Assembly: GCA_914767715.1 (NCBI GenBank)
Contig: OU612067.1
Coordinates: 20,091,001 to 20,155,000, forward strand
DNA: 64,000 nt
Source: Membranipora membranacea
Lineage: Eukaryota; Bryozoa; Gymnolaemata; Cheilostomatida; Membraniporidae
Direction: 5' to 3'
Below the pieces are notes generated by a model. That model was not told the DNA's origin. It worked only from the letters and a program-made list of their open reading frames with translations, and searched no databases. Positions 1 to 11,445 of this stretch are shown here, one piece after another. The translations under genes were made by a program, and so were the position numbers. Each line of letters starts with the position of its first letter. The stretch's first letter is position 1.

Positions 1-1799
1 GCAATAACATGCACACCACCAACATACTCGAATATCGAGATTCTTCCCATCCGTATGCACATCATGCAAGTATCATTATTCAGTGATGTAAGGCCATGTA
101 AAGTGATTTGGATTTCGGAAGTCACATTGTAAGCTGTGAAGGCGTGCACACATCTGTTGAAGCTACACTTCACGATCTAATGAGACACTACTACCCACAT
201 ACCTTAGTATTCCTTCTCAAGGGCGAGTAATCATAATAGCAGCATGTATTAGGTGTCAGCTCTATGACATACTTTGCATGAGATAATAAAACTTTCATCA
301 GCACCAGAAGAGGGAATATAACTATTGTCATGTCAGCAAAATATCCAGCCTTCAGCCGTAGACCACTCAAATACAAGCTGAATCAGTCGTCTTGTACTAC
401 TTTACGTTTCGGTTCGGTTCCAACGATGTTCTCCAGCCTATCTCTCTGCTTACTGTGCCTCTACCAACTGCCAATTGAGATCTTCTTTTCCTTGAGGTTA
501 CTGCTGCAGTACTACCAAGTTGTAAACTACTAACAGATGCTTGAATGAGATGGAGCAGAATGAGCTGGTCAGTGCTTGACTATTCTACACTCTTTGGTGC
601 ACTGATGCAAATAACTGATCCACATATAAGGAAATATTTCCTCAAAGCAAACTAATTACTATACTATACTATTACTATAATCGATGGATCGTCTTACATC
701 AAACTTCTCAACATGTTTATTCACTTAACTACCCTGGATAATATTCTGTTTCAAATGTGGGGCAAGAACATAAACCCCTAAACTGTAACATTTCATGACT
801 GCAAACGATTTTTCGTACATCTTTATCAGTTCTTGGCGACTTATCAAACTAAAAACAACTTCATAAACATTTTATGCATTTAAAAACGCAGAAAAGAACC
901 AAAAGAATATCCAGATCTACTATCACTTTCGACTTCTGTCTCTTGCGCCTTATCAGAATGAGTCCTATTGGGTTCTAATTAAGTTCCCAAAAGATCTACA
1001 TATCTCAAAAATAGAATCTTTCAGGCAGAATCAGATTTATCGGAACAAATAGGATCCCAACATATTTACGTGAAAACCGATTTCCAAGCCCTTATCAGAT
1101 TTATATCAGTCGCTTACTGCTGTCTTTGTCCGGTTTACCTCACATCTGCTGATCTAGGGTTTGTCACTGGATATTCTCTTCTTCGAGATCCCTTCAAGCG
1201 AGACTGGGAAAGAACTATTGGTGACCTGTAAAAAATAAGCAGTATGCGTTATGCTGTTAATTCAATCATATTGGATACCAACCAATTCAGTTTAAAGTTC
1301 AAGGGGGGCAACTCATAGGAACTACAAGCCTTTAATCCCAAGATCGTACTTGCACCTATTTAAGTTAAAAATAAGAAGGTAAACAGTCACTGCCTTCTAC
1401 CTCCAACGATACATACATCTCTGAGTTAGTGGATGAAATGGAACTGGATATTTTTTCATTTTAGGTATCTAAACTCCTGCCTAAACTGCTAACCATATTA
1501 TGTAGGTCATTAACATACTGCCAACAAGCTGCTAGTGCAACATAAAAACTTTCTTCGCTATTTAGGTGTAGGGGTATCAGCTGCAAGAAATAGCGCCTTT
1601 TGTTTGGACATTCCTTGCAACTACATTTTTAGTAAACAATAATATGAGAATCCTCAGCTATCAAAATCAGCTATCAAAGAGTTACTGCTTTGTTCTTACC
1701 CGTGGTAATAAAAAGAGTGTGGGCTGATAAAAAAAAACACAACAGCTCCGTGGGAAAATAAGCAGTTGAGTTGTCATGATCTCACGCAGTCATTCAAGT
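1..1799. other. No gene recognised
   Basis: AT-rich sequence with only short overlapping open frames on both strands. I saw no splice-bounded coding segment, RNA gene or clear repeat. Confidence 0.5.
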
Positions 1800-1808
1800 G
1801 GCCGATTA

Positions 1809-2288
1809 TAGCCTTGTCACCGGTCACGGTGCTTTTGTTATTTTGGTTTGTTGGGTGGCCTTGTATTTCTCGGTATTGTCCCTGTTTATGACAAAACAGA
1901 GGGTGGGCTGCCCCTAAAGAGGGACGCAAGTTGCCCCAAGTCCTCGTACTGAGAGTGTGATACATCCTAGAAAACTAGAATGCATCCTAGTGGTGAGGCC
2001 ATGGTGGACCTCCTAATCATAAGTGTGCAGCAAGCTGCCAGAAACTGAAACAGGTACTAATCAGCCATTGGCAGTGACACTTTGATCTTAGCCAATAGGC
2101 CGAGAAGTATTGTATCAGTAGATATCTTCTGCCTTTTTAGCTCTAATCTACACCACTTTGAGCTTTGACTTTTCTCTGTTCCATAGGTGGTGTAGATTAC
2201 AGCTAAAAAGGCAGAAGACATCTACTGATACTATACCGAGAAATACAAGGTCATCAAAAAAAAACACTGTGACCGCGTGACAGGGCTA
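1809..2288. mobile_element. 480-bp Mutator-like non-autonomous element with exact 9-bp target duplication
   Basis: The element starts TAGCCTTGTCAC and ends in the complement-type sequence GTGACAGGGCTA. It is flanked by identical 9-bp repeats GGCCGATTA at 1800-1808 and 2289-2297. The inverted ends extend about 70 bp inward and include CCTTGTATTTCTCGGTAT near 1859, matched in reverse near 2236-2253. Inside is a second inverted pair (2111-2155 against 2186-2234), giving a nested stem of about 45 bp. A 9-bp duplication with long TIRs is typical of Mutator-like elements. It has no coding capacity. Confidence 0.85.
2077..2107 (-). ncRNA. U2 snRNA-like 5' fragment (relic)
   Basis: On the minus strand, 31 bases match the start of U2 snRNA: CTTCTCGGCC, then TTGGCTAAGATCAA, then GTGT. 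There is one substitution (T to A in the TTTT run) and one extra A. The first bases of U2 (ATCG) and the Sm and 3' regions are absent, so it is not a functional U2 gene. It lies inside the 1809-2288 element next to its internal palindrome, so it probably moves with the element. Confidence 0.6.
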
Positions 2289-2507
2289 GGCCGATTATGT
2301 AGCAAAACATATTATGTTATGGAGTGAAGTTGTCCTCTTATTAACAGTGAGGTGATAACTACAGCTCTAAGTTTTGACGAAGTGGAGTAGGGGCGGTGAA
2401 GGTGCAAAGTGACCTGAATAGACTACACCATGCTAATTAGATGGAAATCTGTTTTATTAACTTGCTACTAAAACCTTGTTTTCATCATCATGATCATTTG
2501 TCTAGCC

Positions 2508-2584
2508 TGTCTTGACTAGCTTTATTTGGTATGGGGTTTCGGTTTTTCCCCACCCCTACCCACCGAACAAAGCTTGTCAAGACA
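2508..2584. repeat. Short foldback repeat
   Basis: The arms are TGTCTTGACTAGCTTTATTT (from 2508) and its near-complement ending at 2584 (AAAGCTTGTCAAGACA). The loop is G/T- then C-rich. A one-armed relative is at 25649-25712 (AGCCTGTCTTGACAAGCTT). Confidence 0.6.
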
Positions 2585-3412
2585 TCACTCGTCATTCTAG
2601 ATGCTGTTTTCTTGTTAAGGTCTCTTCTGACCCTAGGTCTTTCTTCTTTGAGGTTCTACAAGCTTAAGACATGTTTTCTTGCTGCAATTTGTATTTCCAT
2701 GCACATTGCGGTTCTTCTCAATAAACTTATCATCAAGAAGATTATTTCCTCATTGTTTAGTTTAATCCATGACAAAAAAAGTTTTATGTATTCATGGACT
2801 ATAAAACAGCATCTGTTGTATTTAGTTTAGTTTTACTATCAGATCCGATATTACCATGTGATAATGAAAATAGATCATGAGGTGCTCTGGGTAAAAACAG
2901 TACTAACAACCTTCAGCTGACATAAAAATTGTTGTCACGGTTTGACATCAAAATTTGAAAAGTTGCGATATCTCTTTTCAGTGCGAAATTGCTTTGTTCT
3001 GAAATTGCGGAATGTAATTCAAATAATGCTAAATTTTATTCACAGGAGTTAAATATCTATTAAATCTTATCATATTAATATAGATGGATGATTTGTATAT
3101 ATATATATATATATTTATCAATATTTATGTGTATTAATCATCATCTAACCTCAGAGGAAAGTCACATTTTACAACAGTTCAAAGCAATGATGTGCCTTAA
3201 AGTGTCTATTATAGCAAGCGCCATCTTTTTTGATATAACACACAAAGTTTGATTCGTACGATGCTTGGGTGCTCAAACTGTTTTTGCCAATGATTACAGT
3301 GACGCACATAACAAATAGCTTGGGATCTGAAGCTAGCTGAATTGTAGGAATGAGGTAGGCAAAGGTACATTATTTCAAGATGATAAGATGCTTAGTATGA
3401 CTGTATTTCCAA

Positions 3413-3507
3413 TTAGGCATCCCTAATGCTTACAACCTTACTTTCTCCCATTGCAGACAGCATGAACACCTACAAAATCAATATCATATCAATATGGGCG
3501 TGTCATT

Positions 3508-3549
<42 letters not shown>

Positions 3550-4984
3550 TGTATATTAATCGTGTCGATTGGCAAAGTTAAACCATGTGCAAAACAAGAA
3601 CATTAATCAGGCATACTTTAGCAAATAATATATGTAAAGGCCTGAATTTGATGCGAAAAGATTTGTGAGACACCCCGGATGATAGTCAATGATATGTCGC
3701 AGTGGCCAAACCATTAGCTAAGCAGAACCAGAACATTGGCTACCCCAACCATAGAGATATAATTTACAGTGTAGTTGTTGCCATTCAAAACACGTTTTCT
3801 TATATACTTTTTTATTTTATAATCACCGAACAATGTATCATGACAAAATGAGGCCGTGTGAAAAATAAGAAATAGAATTAAATTTTTTTTTTTAAAAGCA
3901 GTTCATTAAAGAATGATGTCCTACCAACTTGCTGGGACAGCTAAAGCAAATAACTGCGCACATGAACCTTGTAGGATTGAACTTTGAATTTAATTTAGGA
4001 AATACTTACAACACAACGCTGCTCGTTAGATAGACGCTGTTGAATCTTTTCTCTCATCACCATGTCTTCAACCTTTCCAACAGGATGGATGACACCCGAG
4101 TCATTCATAGAGGAGATAACACCTTCAGCAGTGATTTCGACCACTTCTAATTCCTGTCTTTTGATATGAGGGACAGCCATGTTAGTGGTAGATGGGACAA
4201 AATCCTCAAACATTTTGTCAGTAAATATGTCCATTCCCACAATCTGAATCTACAATACAACAAAGAACACGTTTACAAATTGAGTGGTTTGGTTTTGCAA
4301 GGTCTGTTTGTCTCAGGCCATACCTATTTTGACAAATAAAGGAACATGCTAAAATGGCGGACGATAAAAAACACACTTTGCTGTTGTAACCTCAGTGGTT
4401 TGCACAACGTTACCATTGTTAACATTTATGCTGACAGCTACCTCAGCTGATCCTCCGAGGTTTGATCAGCGGTTGCAACCTCAGAGTGCAGAGCAGGTTG
4501 CATGATGTTACATTATTTACATATAAGCCTCAGCTGATCCTCAGAGGCTTAATGTGTATATATAAAAAACTTATTGAGGATCCGCTGAGGTTGCAACCTC
4601 TCTGTCAGTGTGTTTAGACCATAACATCCTACCTTAGAGCGACCGTGTTTGCCTGAGTCAGATGCGCTCATCTCCGTTATCTTGCACGGTCTTCCTTGTA
4701 ATACTACATCCCCGTCCTTTTTCAGGGCAGAGGCCTGTATTTCAAATGTATCAGAACTTACTGGAAAAATGGAAGACATAAAACAAGATTGTAGCTGCTT
4801 CCAATAAATATGGTTTTTAGAGAATACAGAGAATATTTTACGACAAAATCAATAACACTTTTGATTCGTTAAGACAAATGCTATTCAACGCACAATTCAA
4901 GCCTAACACATTGATTCAAAAGTCAGGGTAAAACCTTTGCGAACACTATATTAATTCCTCTGTCTTACCGTCTTCAAAATCCAT
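3413..4984 (-). CDS. eIF5A-like: eIF5A-like translation factor, complete 4-exon gene, divergent
   Basis: Four coding exons join in frame: 4984-4969, 4760-4633, 4249-4010 and 3469-3413 (stop TAA at 3415-3413). Donors are GTAAGA, GTAGGA and GTAAGT, and all acceptors end in AG. The product is 146 residues, against about 154 for human eIF5A. Residues 10-48 match the N-terminal SH3-like domain, with GRPCKI at 28-33 and SGKHGRSK at 41-48. K43 aligns with the hypusine lysine K50. The third exon opens with IQIVGMDIF, against VHLVGIDIF in human, followed by PSTTNM and VPHIKR. The last exon gives LSAMGE, the usual eIF5A C-terminal motif. eIF5A binds the ribosomal E site and helps elongation and termination. 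The OB-fold half is poorly conserved, and the flanks of the hypusine loop are changed (human K47, H53 and A54 become D, R and S). This could be a fast-evolving paralogue rather than the main eIF5A. Family assignment is near certain. Confidence 0.93.
3510..3547. repeat. (AT)n microsatellite
   Basis: About 19 AT units in intron 3 of the eIF5A-like gene. A second, shorter (TA)n tract is at 3096-3114 downstream of the gene. Both follow a similar lead (CATAT-AATAT, then ATTTGTATA), so they may be relics of one foldback repeat. Confidence 0.85.
4383..4597. mobile_element. Foldback MITE in intron 2 of the eIF5A-like gene
   Basis: The ends are inverted copies: GTTGTAACCTCAG at 4383-4395 and CTGAGGTTGCAAC at 4585-4597. 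The interior repeats the motif CCTCAGCTGATCCTC twice (near 4441 and 4530), plus its complement. The element sits wholly in intron 2, 36 bp from the donor site. No target duplication was identified. Confidence 0.55.
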
Positions 4985-5392
4985 TTCGACCTTCAACCAG
5001 AAGCGCTAAATGAAATCCGAGGATGTCAAGACAGAATATGATCATGAATAGCTACTGAACAAATATAGCTTGCAAGTTGAGCTCTTGAAACAGCAAATAA
5101 TAGCTTGTAAGGTAACTGAACCCTTCAAGTAACCTAGTAATCTTCGATAAATACAAGTCTTCATGGTTAGCTGAGTACATTTTAACAATTACAATAACCA
5201 GATTCCTCTTAACTTAGAGTATATGACAGAGCAGACCCTTGCTTGCAGTGCAGTCGTATTTAATATGAATAGGTGCTTATTATTTCAAATGTCGATGACC
5301 AACATGCAAAGGCGTAGGGAGCAATTAAACCTCCCTGCCGGCTATTCTAAGTTTTGTGTTCAAATTCAAATGTAGCACTACTTTTCATATCG

Positions 5393-5746
5393 TATTCAAC
5401 AAAGGTAGCCTGAGAATCAAACATGCAAGGTGTAGAATCTAATAAGTGATGTTGATGTTATGGGAGCGGCTCTGGTGCAATTGCAAAGGCAAAGGTTTTT
5501 CAATCAAATCCAGGCTGCTCTTTGGGGTTTCAGGAAGGGCATCCGACCTCAAATGCTCCTGTGCCCCATCAGGATCCAGTCTGTAGACCCTTACTGATAC
5601 CGGAAAAAAAAACAAGCAACATCAAGGTTTCTCACATGATATCACAGGGTATCGAGACTACAAATGGACGTGAGTTTATTCAACAAAGATAGCCTGAGAA
5701 TCAAACGTGCAAGGTGTAGAATTTAGGGAGTGATGTTTATGTTATG
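5393..5746. repeat. 70-bp direct repeat pair flanking a SINE-like insert
   Basis: The segments 5393-5462 and 5677-5746 are near-identical (shared TATTCAACAAAG, AGCCTGAGAATCAAAC, GCAAGGTGTAGAAT). They are 284 bp apart. Between them lies the SINE-like fragment at 5463-5620. The arrangement is a tandem duplication; the direct repeats are too long to be a normal target duplication. Confidence 0.7.
5463..5620 (+). mobile_element. SINE/RTE-type 3' fragment
   Basis: It contains TTCAATCAAATCCAGGC, which resembles a Pol III B box, then CAGGAAGGGCATCCGACC, a core shared by several RTE-mobilised SINEs in animals. It ends in a run of A near 5610. The A-box half is weak, so this is probably a truncated copy. 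Confidence 0.45.
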
Positions 5747-6257
5747 TTAGGAGGAGATATCACTGATTGTGTTTCATTTTTAGCCGCACTCTGCCCTTTG
5801 GAACCTTACCGTAAGCAACTCTAAATGCCGGCTTACTGGATACTGCTGCAGATACTGAGGATGGCTAATATCAGAGAAGATGGCTAACACATAACCTGGA
5901 ATTCAGGCCAACAGTGGGGCCTTGTCTGTATTATGGGTTGTGTTAGATATTGCTTCTGTTGTGTTATCTATTCATGAATCACCATTGTACTTTTCTGAAT
6001 TGGCCCATGTGCTTGTGTTCTGGATTTTATTGATTGGCTGATGGGGTTTGGTTTGTTATTGTATAAAGTTGTCTGCTCACCCTCCCTGAGTAGATAACTC
6101 AAGACTGAATTCCAGTCTAGCTAGCATGGTGTTATGAAAGTGTCTCAATCTGGTGTTTTCCATTCAATCTCAGGTCCAAACCACAAACAATTTAACCATG
6201 CTGACTGAAATTGTGCAAGGCTTGAACTTATTATTAAAAAACAGATAGGAAATACAT

Positions 6258-6656
6258 AGCCTGGGCAGGCTGTCGTGTCAGTTGTACCTTCCAGAGTTCA
6301 GCATTGAATGACAACTTAAAACTACATAAAACTTTACTTCAAATTGAGCTGTAACCAACCAACCTAAAACCTAGAGTACTTAATATTTACTGCATAAAAC
6401 TTTACTTTGAGTTGGAACCAACCGAGGAGTTGAGATTTTATCTAAACCTTTTGAAGTAGTTCAAATTTACTGGTATCATCCAGTTTTAGGAGTACCAAGC
6501 ATTATTTCAGTAATGATAGGTGGCGCTTTCTAGTAAACCCGAATTTATGAAAATGTTTAGGACTGTGTCGTGACCTTGACGAGGTCATGACGGATTAACC
6601 CAAGCTGTCCCCCCCTCCCCACCCACCCACCCCCGACACGACAGCCTACCCAGGCT
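6258..6656. mobile_element. 399-bp Mutator-like MITE with exact 11-bp target duplication
   Basis: The 22-bp inverted ends differ at one base: AGCCTGGGCAGGCTGTCGTG at the left and the complement of AGCCTGGGTAGGCTGTCGTG at the right. The flanks AGGAAATACAT at 6247-6257 and 6657-6667 are identical. The right subterminal part is C-rich (CCCACCCACCC). There is no open frame. TIR plus 11-bp duplication fits Mutator-like elements. Confidence 0.85.
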
Positions 6657-6667
6657 AGGAAATACAT

Positions 6668-9500
6668 GTGCTGAGAATAACCTCTCTCTCTCAAGTGACT
6701 AGATACATCACACTCACTGATCTGCTGAAATTTCTAGTACCTATTGATATGAATTTATGGATAAGCGGTAAAATACATAGCATGGCTATTTGTGGAGATA
6801 TGCTATCAGTAGAAAGCTTTGTGTCAGGATCTAAATAAAGCTGTAAATCTGTCAGCTTTTATGCTACGCATCATGGTTGACGTTCCAGTTACAACCTCCA
6901 AAAACCCAGGCAGGCTGCTTAACAAAGTTTATAAGTGTCAGCTATTCCAGATTCTGAACTTGTGGACCAATCAAAGATAAGAAATGCTGTCTAGCCGCCA
7001 TACATGAATAGCCATACGCCTGCTCAGGGTGAGATATGTATCGCTCATTCATATAATATATATCAGTGGAGGTCTGGTGGAGGATTGTGTGAAAAAAATG
7101 GCTTTGGCTGCATATTATTTATATATTTGAATTTGGAGTTATCCTCTTATATGCAATAGGTGGATAACACATGTTACATGTTTCAATATACCTTTAGACG
7201 GGGGAGGGTGGGAGGGGTATATCACCTCCCCTGTTTAGGGTGAGGACTGTGGTGAAAAGGTTCTTATGTATTATAGCATCTCACTTTCACAGGTCGCTTT
7301 GCGCATGGGCAACCAATCGGTTCAGCTTGGTTATCCGTTCGCCGTAGTGACTGAACTAATGCAAATGTGCTCGCGTTCTCAAACTGAACAAGTCACTCCA
7401 TGCACATGTACTGTGAAAAAGTTAGCTTCTACAGGCAAAATGTGAATAGGTCAATTGGCACATTGTGGCTCTGTCGCTACGGTGCAGAGAGACTCGTATC
7501 TCAGAGTCTATCTGCGAGTAGGTTGCAGGTTGCTAGTCTAAGCTTTGCCTGATCCGTAAAAAAAGTATTATCCCTTGGATGATTGGAAAGATATCTCGTT
7601 GACTTGAATACAACTTTTTAGTGAGTACTTAATGGACTCCCTTTCATGAGTATGCTAGTTTATATTGCTCTCACGCAAAGTCTGTCAGATTCAGATATTT
7701 GGTTCCATTTCCAAGCTCAACATGTAGCAAGCCTCATTAACATCTTGGACTCAATTCTGGTTGCAACTTGAAATTTGATCTGTCTTGTTTCTCTCATTGT
7801 GTTAAATCGATTTTTTATAATTTGATGGATAAATCTCAATGAAGAACCAAGGACACCTATCACAGAGGTGTCAAAAGACGTCACACACATCAAACCTATT
7901 TGGCATTTATGTTTCAAAATTGCAACACGAAAAGGTGAACTGATGAGTTTAGTACGAAGTTTTTTATTGGCAGAACTACAACGCATGATATGTTAACCGA
8001 GAAAAAAGCCGTCTTTTCGTGACAATACTGTAAGACATAGCTTTGAGATTTTGTCTGCTCTCGACTTGTGTGTAGTATTTTGATCAGAGACGGTAGGGGG
8101 GTGCTTCTTCCGTTAGGGTAATAGCAGTCAAAGTAAGGGCTAGCTTTCAAAGCTAGCTAACACTAAATCACCCTTATTACCTCTTTTTATAGAAACCCAC
8201 CTCACAGCAAGCCAATATTTAGTGCTAGCTAACATTAAGTTACCCCAATATCAAATTTGCTGTAGAATGTCCATAGGTGAAGTGAGGGTGATATATTATT
8301 AGGATATGGGTGGGTTGTGGCTCATTGGTCGATATTGACTAAGTGTAAATCAGTCAGACAGCAGTTATATTGACGAGGTTTTTGTTGATCCTAGCCCGAA
8401 CTTCCCAACGCTGCAAGGAGGGAAGCTGTTGTAATACTTTGATATAATGCCTAGTTTGGCTCTCCTTTATTTGCAGCTTTGTGCGGTAATATTTCCTGTT
8501 GTTATGCACGGAAGACTACTCCCCTCATAAGCAAATCCTCTAAATTTACAGTTCCCTCTACTATAATTTGTAGATTTAAATTTGCAGATATGTGACATGG
8601 ACCTTCAACATCATTCAGCAGCAGTGTGGTGCGCATGTTAAAATAAATCAACACCAAGCAAAAGAGGTGTACGTGCTGCATTGTTACCCAGCATTCAATA
8701 AGTGTTCCTTTGGTTGACATGCAATAAGCTGTATTGCAATGTACAGTACGGCAGAAATGTCCAGTTATCTCCCCTTCACCAAAAATAGGCATGAGATACC
8801 TGCAATTGACACTACCTTGCGACTCGAAGATGATCTGTTGTCTTAGTAAATAGCATTTGAATGCATCAGGCCAGAAACATGAGTGTGACATGAAAAATTG
8901 CATGAGTTTGACATGAAAAAAAGTACATGTTATTGCTATGGAACACCTAAGATTGAAAGAAGGTATTTTGGCCCTCGTCCGCACCAATCATGTAATATCA
9001 ATCATGCATAATTCTCTGTAAAATTTTGTTGCCGATTGGTTGGTTGATTGGTTGGATAAATTCGCATTAACGACCCAATATCTGTCACACAAAATGATAA
9101 AGAGAGTTTAATATGTGACAGCCAAGGAACTGGCTTAATTAAAATTATATTAATCATTCATAATTGGAAAGTTTATTAATGAACAACATTAGACTCCAAT
9201 ACGTGTGCACCAGGTGAAACTTTCAGGCAGGCAGACAATTCGGTTAATTTATAATTTTCAATTAATTTATACCCAATAATAATATAGAGTTGAAAGTCAG
9301 AATAAATATATTTGGGAGGTGGTGGTCTACCAATCAAAAACTGTGGTTAGGTTTAAATACATTTAAGTTAATAAATACTGTCACTGTGTTGAAATATTCT
9401 AAACCTACCTATGAGGAAACTCTTCTAAGGCTTGCAAGAGAGTGTCAACCGTTTCCTTATGTCTCACATACCGAACCAAGGTTTACATATTGAGGTATCT
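6668..9500. other. No gene recognised
   Basis: The longest open stretch is on the minus strand at 8502-8987 (161 codons). It shows no domain, splice border or composition bias, and I treat it as chance. The motif GCTAGCTAACA(C/T)TAA occurs twice (near 8151 and 8225), suggesting a small local repeat. Confidence 0.4.
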
Positions 9501-9749
9501 CAGGCCCTTAGTTCTAGGGGAGGCAGGGGCGCTCTGCCTCCTTTAAAATGCTCATTAGAGTGGGTTAAATAGCTATAATTGAGTATTCCATATCAGGATC
9601 AGCTCATTTGGGACTTCCCCTTGCTTTTAATATCATTAAAACGATTTGGAGGCTAGAGATTACAGGAGGAGCTTACACTACCCAACCTGGTGTTACTCCA
9701 CACAAGGATTTCTACCTCCCCTAACATTTAATTCTACACTACGGCCCTG
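9501..9749 (+). mobile_element. Repeat family with CAGGGCC-type ends, copy 1
   Basis: The segment starts CAGGCCCTTAG and ends with the inverse ACGGCCCTG; both ends carry a TAGGGGAGG-type subterminal motif. The middle (GAGTATTCCATATCAG, AGCTCATTTGGGACTTC, TTGGAGGCT, CAACCTGGTGTTACT) recurs at 16720-16953 (reversed) and 59985-60175. Confidence 0.65.
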
Positions 9750-10284
9750 AATATTGATGTATCTCTTCTCAGAATGCTGACACTGACAGTTTCCTTGTAA
9801 GGCAACTTACCAGATGAGACTGAGATCAACATACAGTTGGAATAAAACGAAAACGTGCGCCAATGTCCATGTGCAACTAAAATATGAACTACTACAGACA
9901 ACAAATTATTAAATGAGTTACAACATATGGTAAGACTCGTTTGGGCATTGGTATTTGTTCGACCCCTCCCGCCCCTTCGCCAAAAACAATTGTCTCATTC
10001 CTGGGAGTCATGATGATTTGTAGTCATGTCATTTTCAATCAGGCTTTGTGCCTCAAAAATAAATTGATGAATGTTTAAGGTATAGTACACCTAAAAATAA
10101 AATTAGCTGATTGAGTTGAGACACATATGGAAGACCATGTAGGTAGGAGTATTTTTTGGGGGGATAAGGGACGTAACATATCATGACATTCCGTCATAAC
10201 CATGTGAATACAACATTAGAAAATGTGCTGCATTTATTCTTTTATGTTTTGGAACTTGGATGCCTCTCAGTACGTCGGGTAATA

Positions 10285-10358
10285 CGAGGATAATGTGTAG
10301 AGGATAATATGTAGAGGATAATATGTAGAGGATAATATGTAGAGGATAATATGTAGAG
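10285..10358. repeat. 14-bp minisatellite
   Basis: About five tandem copies of GTAGAGGATAATAT, the first one diverged. Open frames here on the minus strand are products of the repeat. Confidence 0.9.
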
Positions 10359-11179
10359 CAACCATTTAGGCCCTGTTTGTAGTTGAATACTCTGCACACT
10401 AGTCAAGTTTAGACTCTGAGTGCCAAAATCAGAACGGTTACTGAAGTAGAATTTTGCGAGGAAGGGAAAACCATCATTGACCATTATTTGCAAAAAAAGA
10501 ATACAATCAGGAGGAAAATGTGAGGTGGAGGGCAGGGTGGTGGTATATTTTTCAAGGAATAAAAATCCACCATAATATAATCTTTATTTCAAACCATTGG
10601 TATGCCACCCATACAGGTTTTGGTACAAGAAAGAAAACAAAATGATATAATGCATGAAACTTGCATTTTCTTGGCATCTCCGATTAAAAAGGAAACTAAT
10701 AACGTAAAAATTAATGTAAAAGATTCTCACATATACATATTATTCACACATTCATTATCAACATAAGGGATAAAAAAGTGTTCGCTCCCTTAGTTTTGTT
10801 TGGCACTTAGTGTTGTGACGATGACGATGTCTAAGTATTAGTTTTAGCCCCCTATTATACTAGAACCCCCTTTCCCTGGCAAACAGAATTATAATAATAA
10901 TAAGGCTGTCTATTGAATTAGATGACATAGCCCTGTCGTCTGTCCAATAACAAAATATGGTTTTTCTTATTTAAAATATTTCCCTATTAAGGTTCCCCTT
11001 AGCGCCACAACTATTTTTTGAGACTTCATGAAAAAGACATTTGGATATGTCCCAATAACAATTTTACATTTGTGTAGTTCACAGGGAGCACCAATCACCC
11101 CCCATGTGCCAACTGCCTTCCTAGATATTTCCTTGTTCCTTGTATTCCTTGATTGTATCGAGTACCACTGTGCCAACCA

Positions 11180-11445
11180 GGGGGTCTTTAAATTAGAAAC
11201 TGCCAAATTCCCAATCTGATCGCTAGCTCAGTGAGTGAGCGATACCTGCTAGGGTCTCACTAACAAATTGCTCACTCACTGGCCGAGCTATCAAAATGCT
11301 TAGTGAGAAATTTGGGAACGAAATTGTCTGAGTGAACGACCAAGTGAACAATAATTTGGAGCGATTGATAGTGATAGTTTGCTTTTGTCATACATTGCTC
11401 ATTCTAATTAAAGTAAAATACCAACTCCCCCCCCCCCCCCCCCCC
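11180..11445. mobile_element. Foldback MITE, GGGGGTCTTT-ended family, copy 1
   Basis: It begins GGGGGTCTTTAAATTAGAAA and ends in the inverse TTCTAATTAAAG followed by a long C run (11427-11445). The interior carries CTCAGTGAGTGAGCGATACC and TGCTAGGGTCTCAC. The family is shared with 29166-29421 (opposite orientation) and the shorter 26709-26839. Confidence 0.7.

Noticed and set aside
1201-1233. Alternative last exon for the eIF5A-like gene (acceptor TTTTTTACAG at 1229)
   Set aside because: It is in phase and open to a stop, but encodes nothing like an eIF5A C-terminus, whereas 3469-3413 gives LSAMGE.
2077-2250. Functional U2 snRNA gene
   Set aside because: Only the first 31 bases match; the branch-site stem, Sm site and 3' stems are missing.
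3425-3456. Plus-strand splice acceptor (TTTCTCCCATTGCAG) suggesting a plus-strand gene
   Set aside because: It is the complement of the last eIF5A-like exon; no open plus-strand frame follows.
8502-8987. 161-codon open frame on the minus strand, the second longest in the window
   Set aside because: No domain, signal or splice context, and Cys/Phe/His-rich in a way expected of random AT-rich sequence. Left as chance; a homologue would change this.
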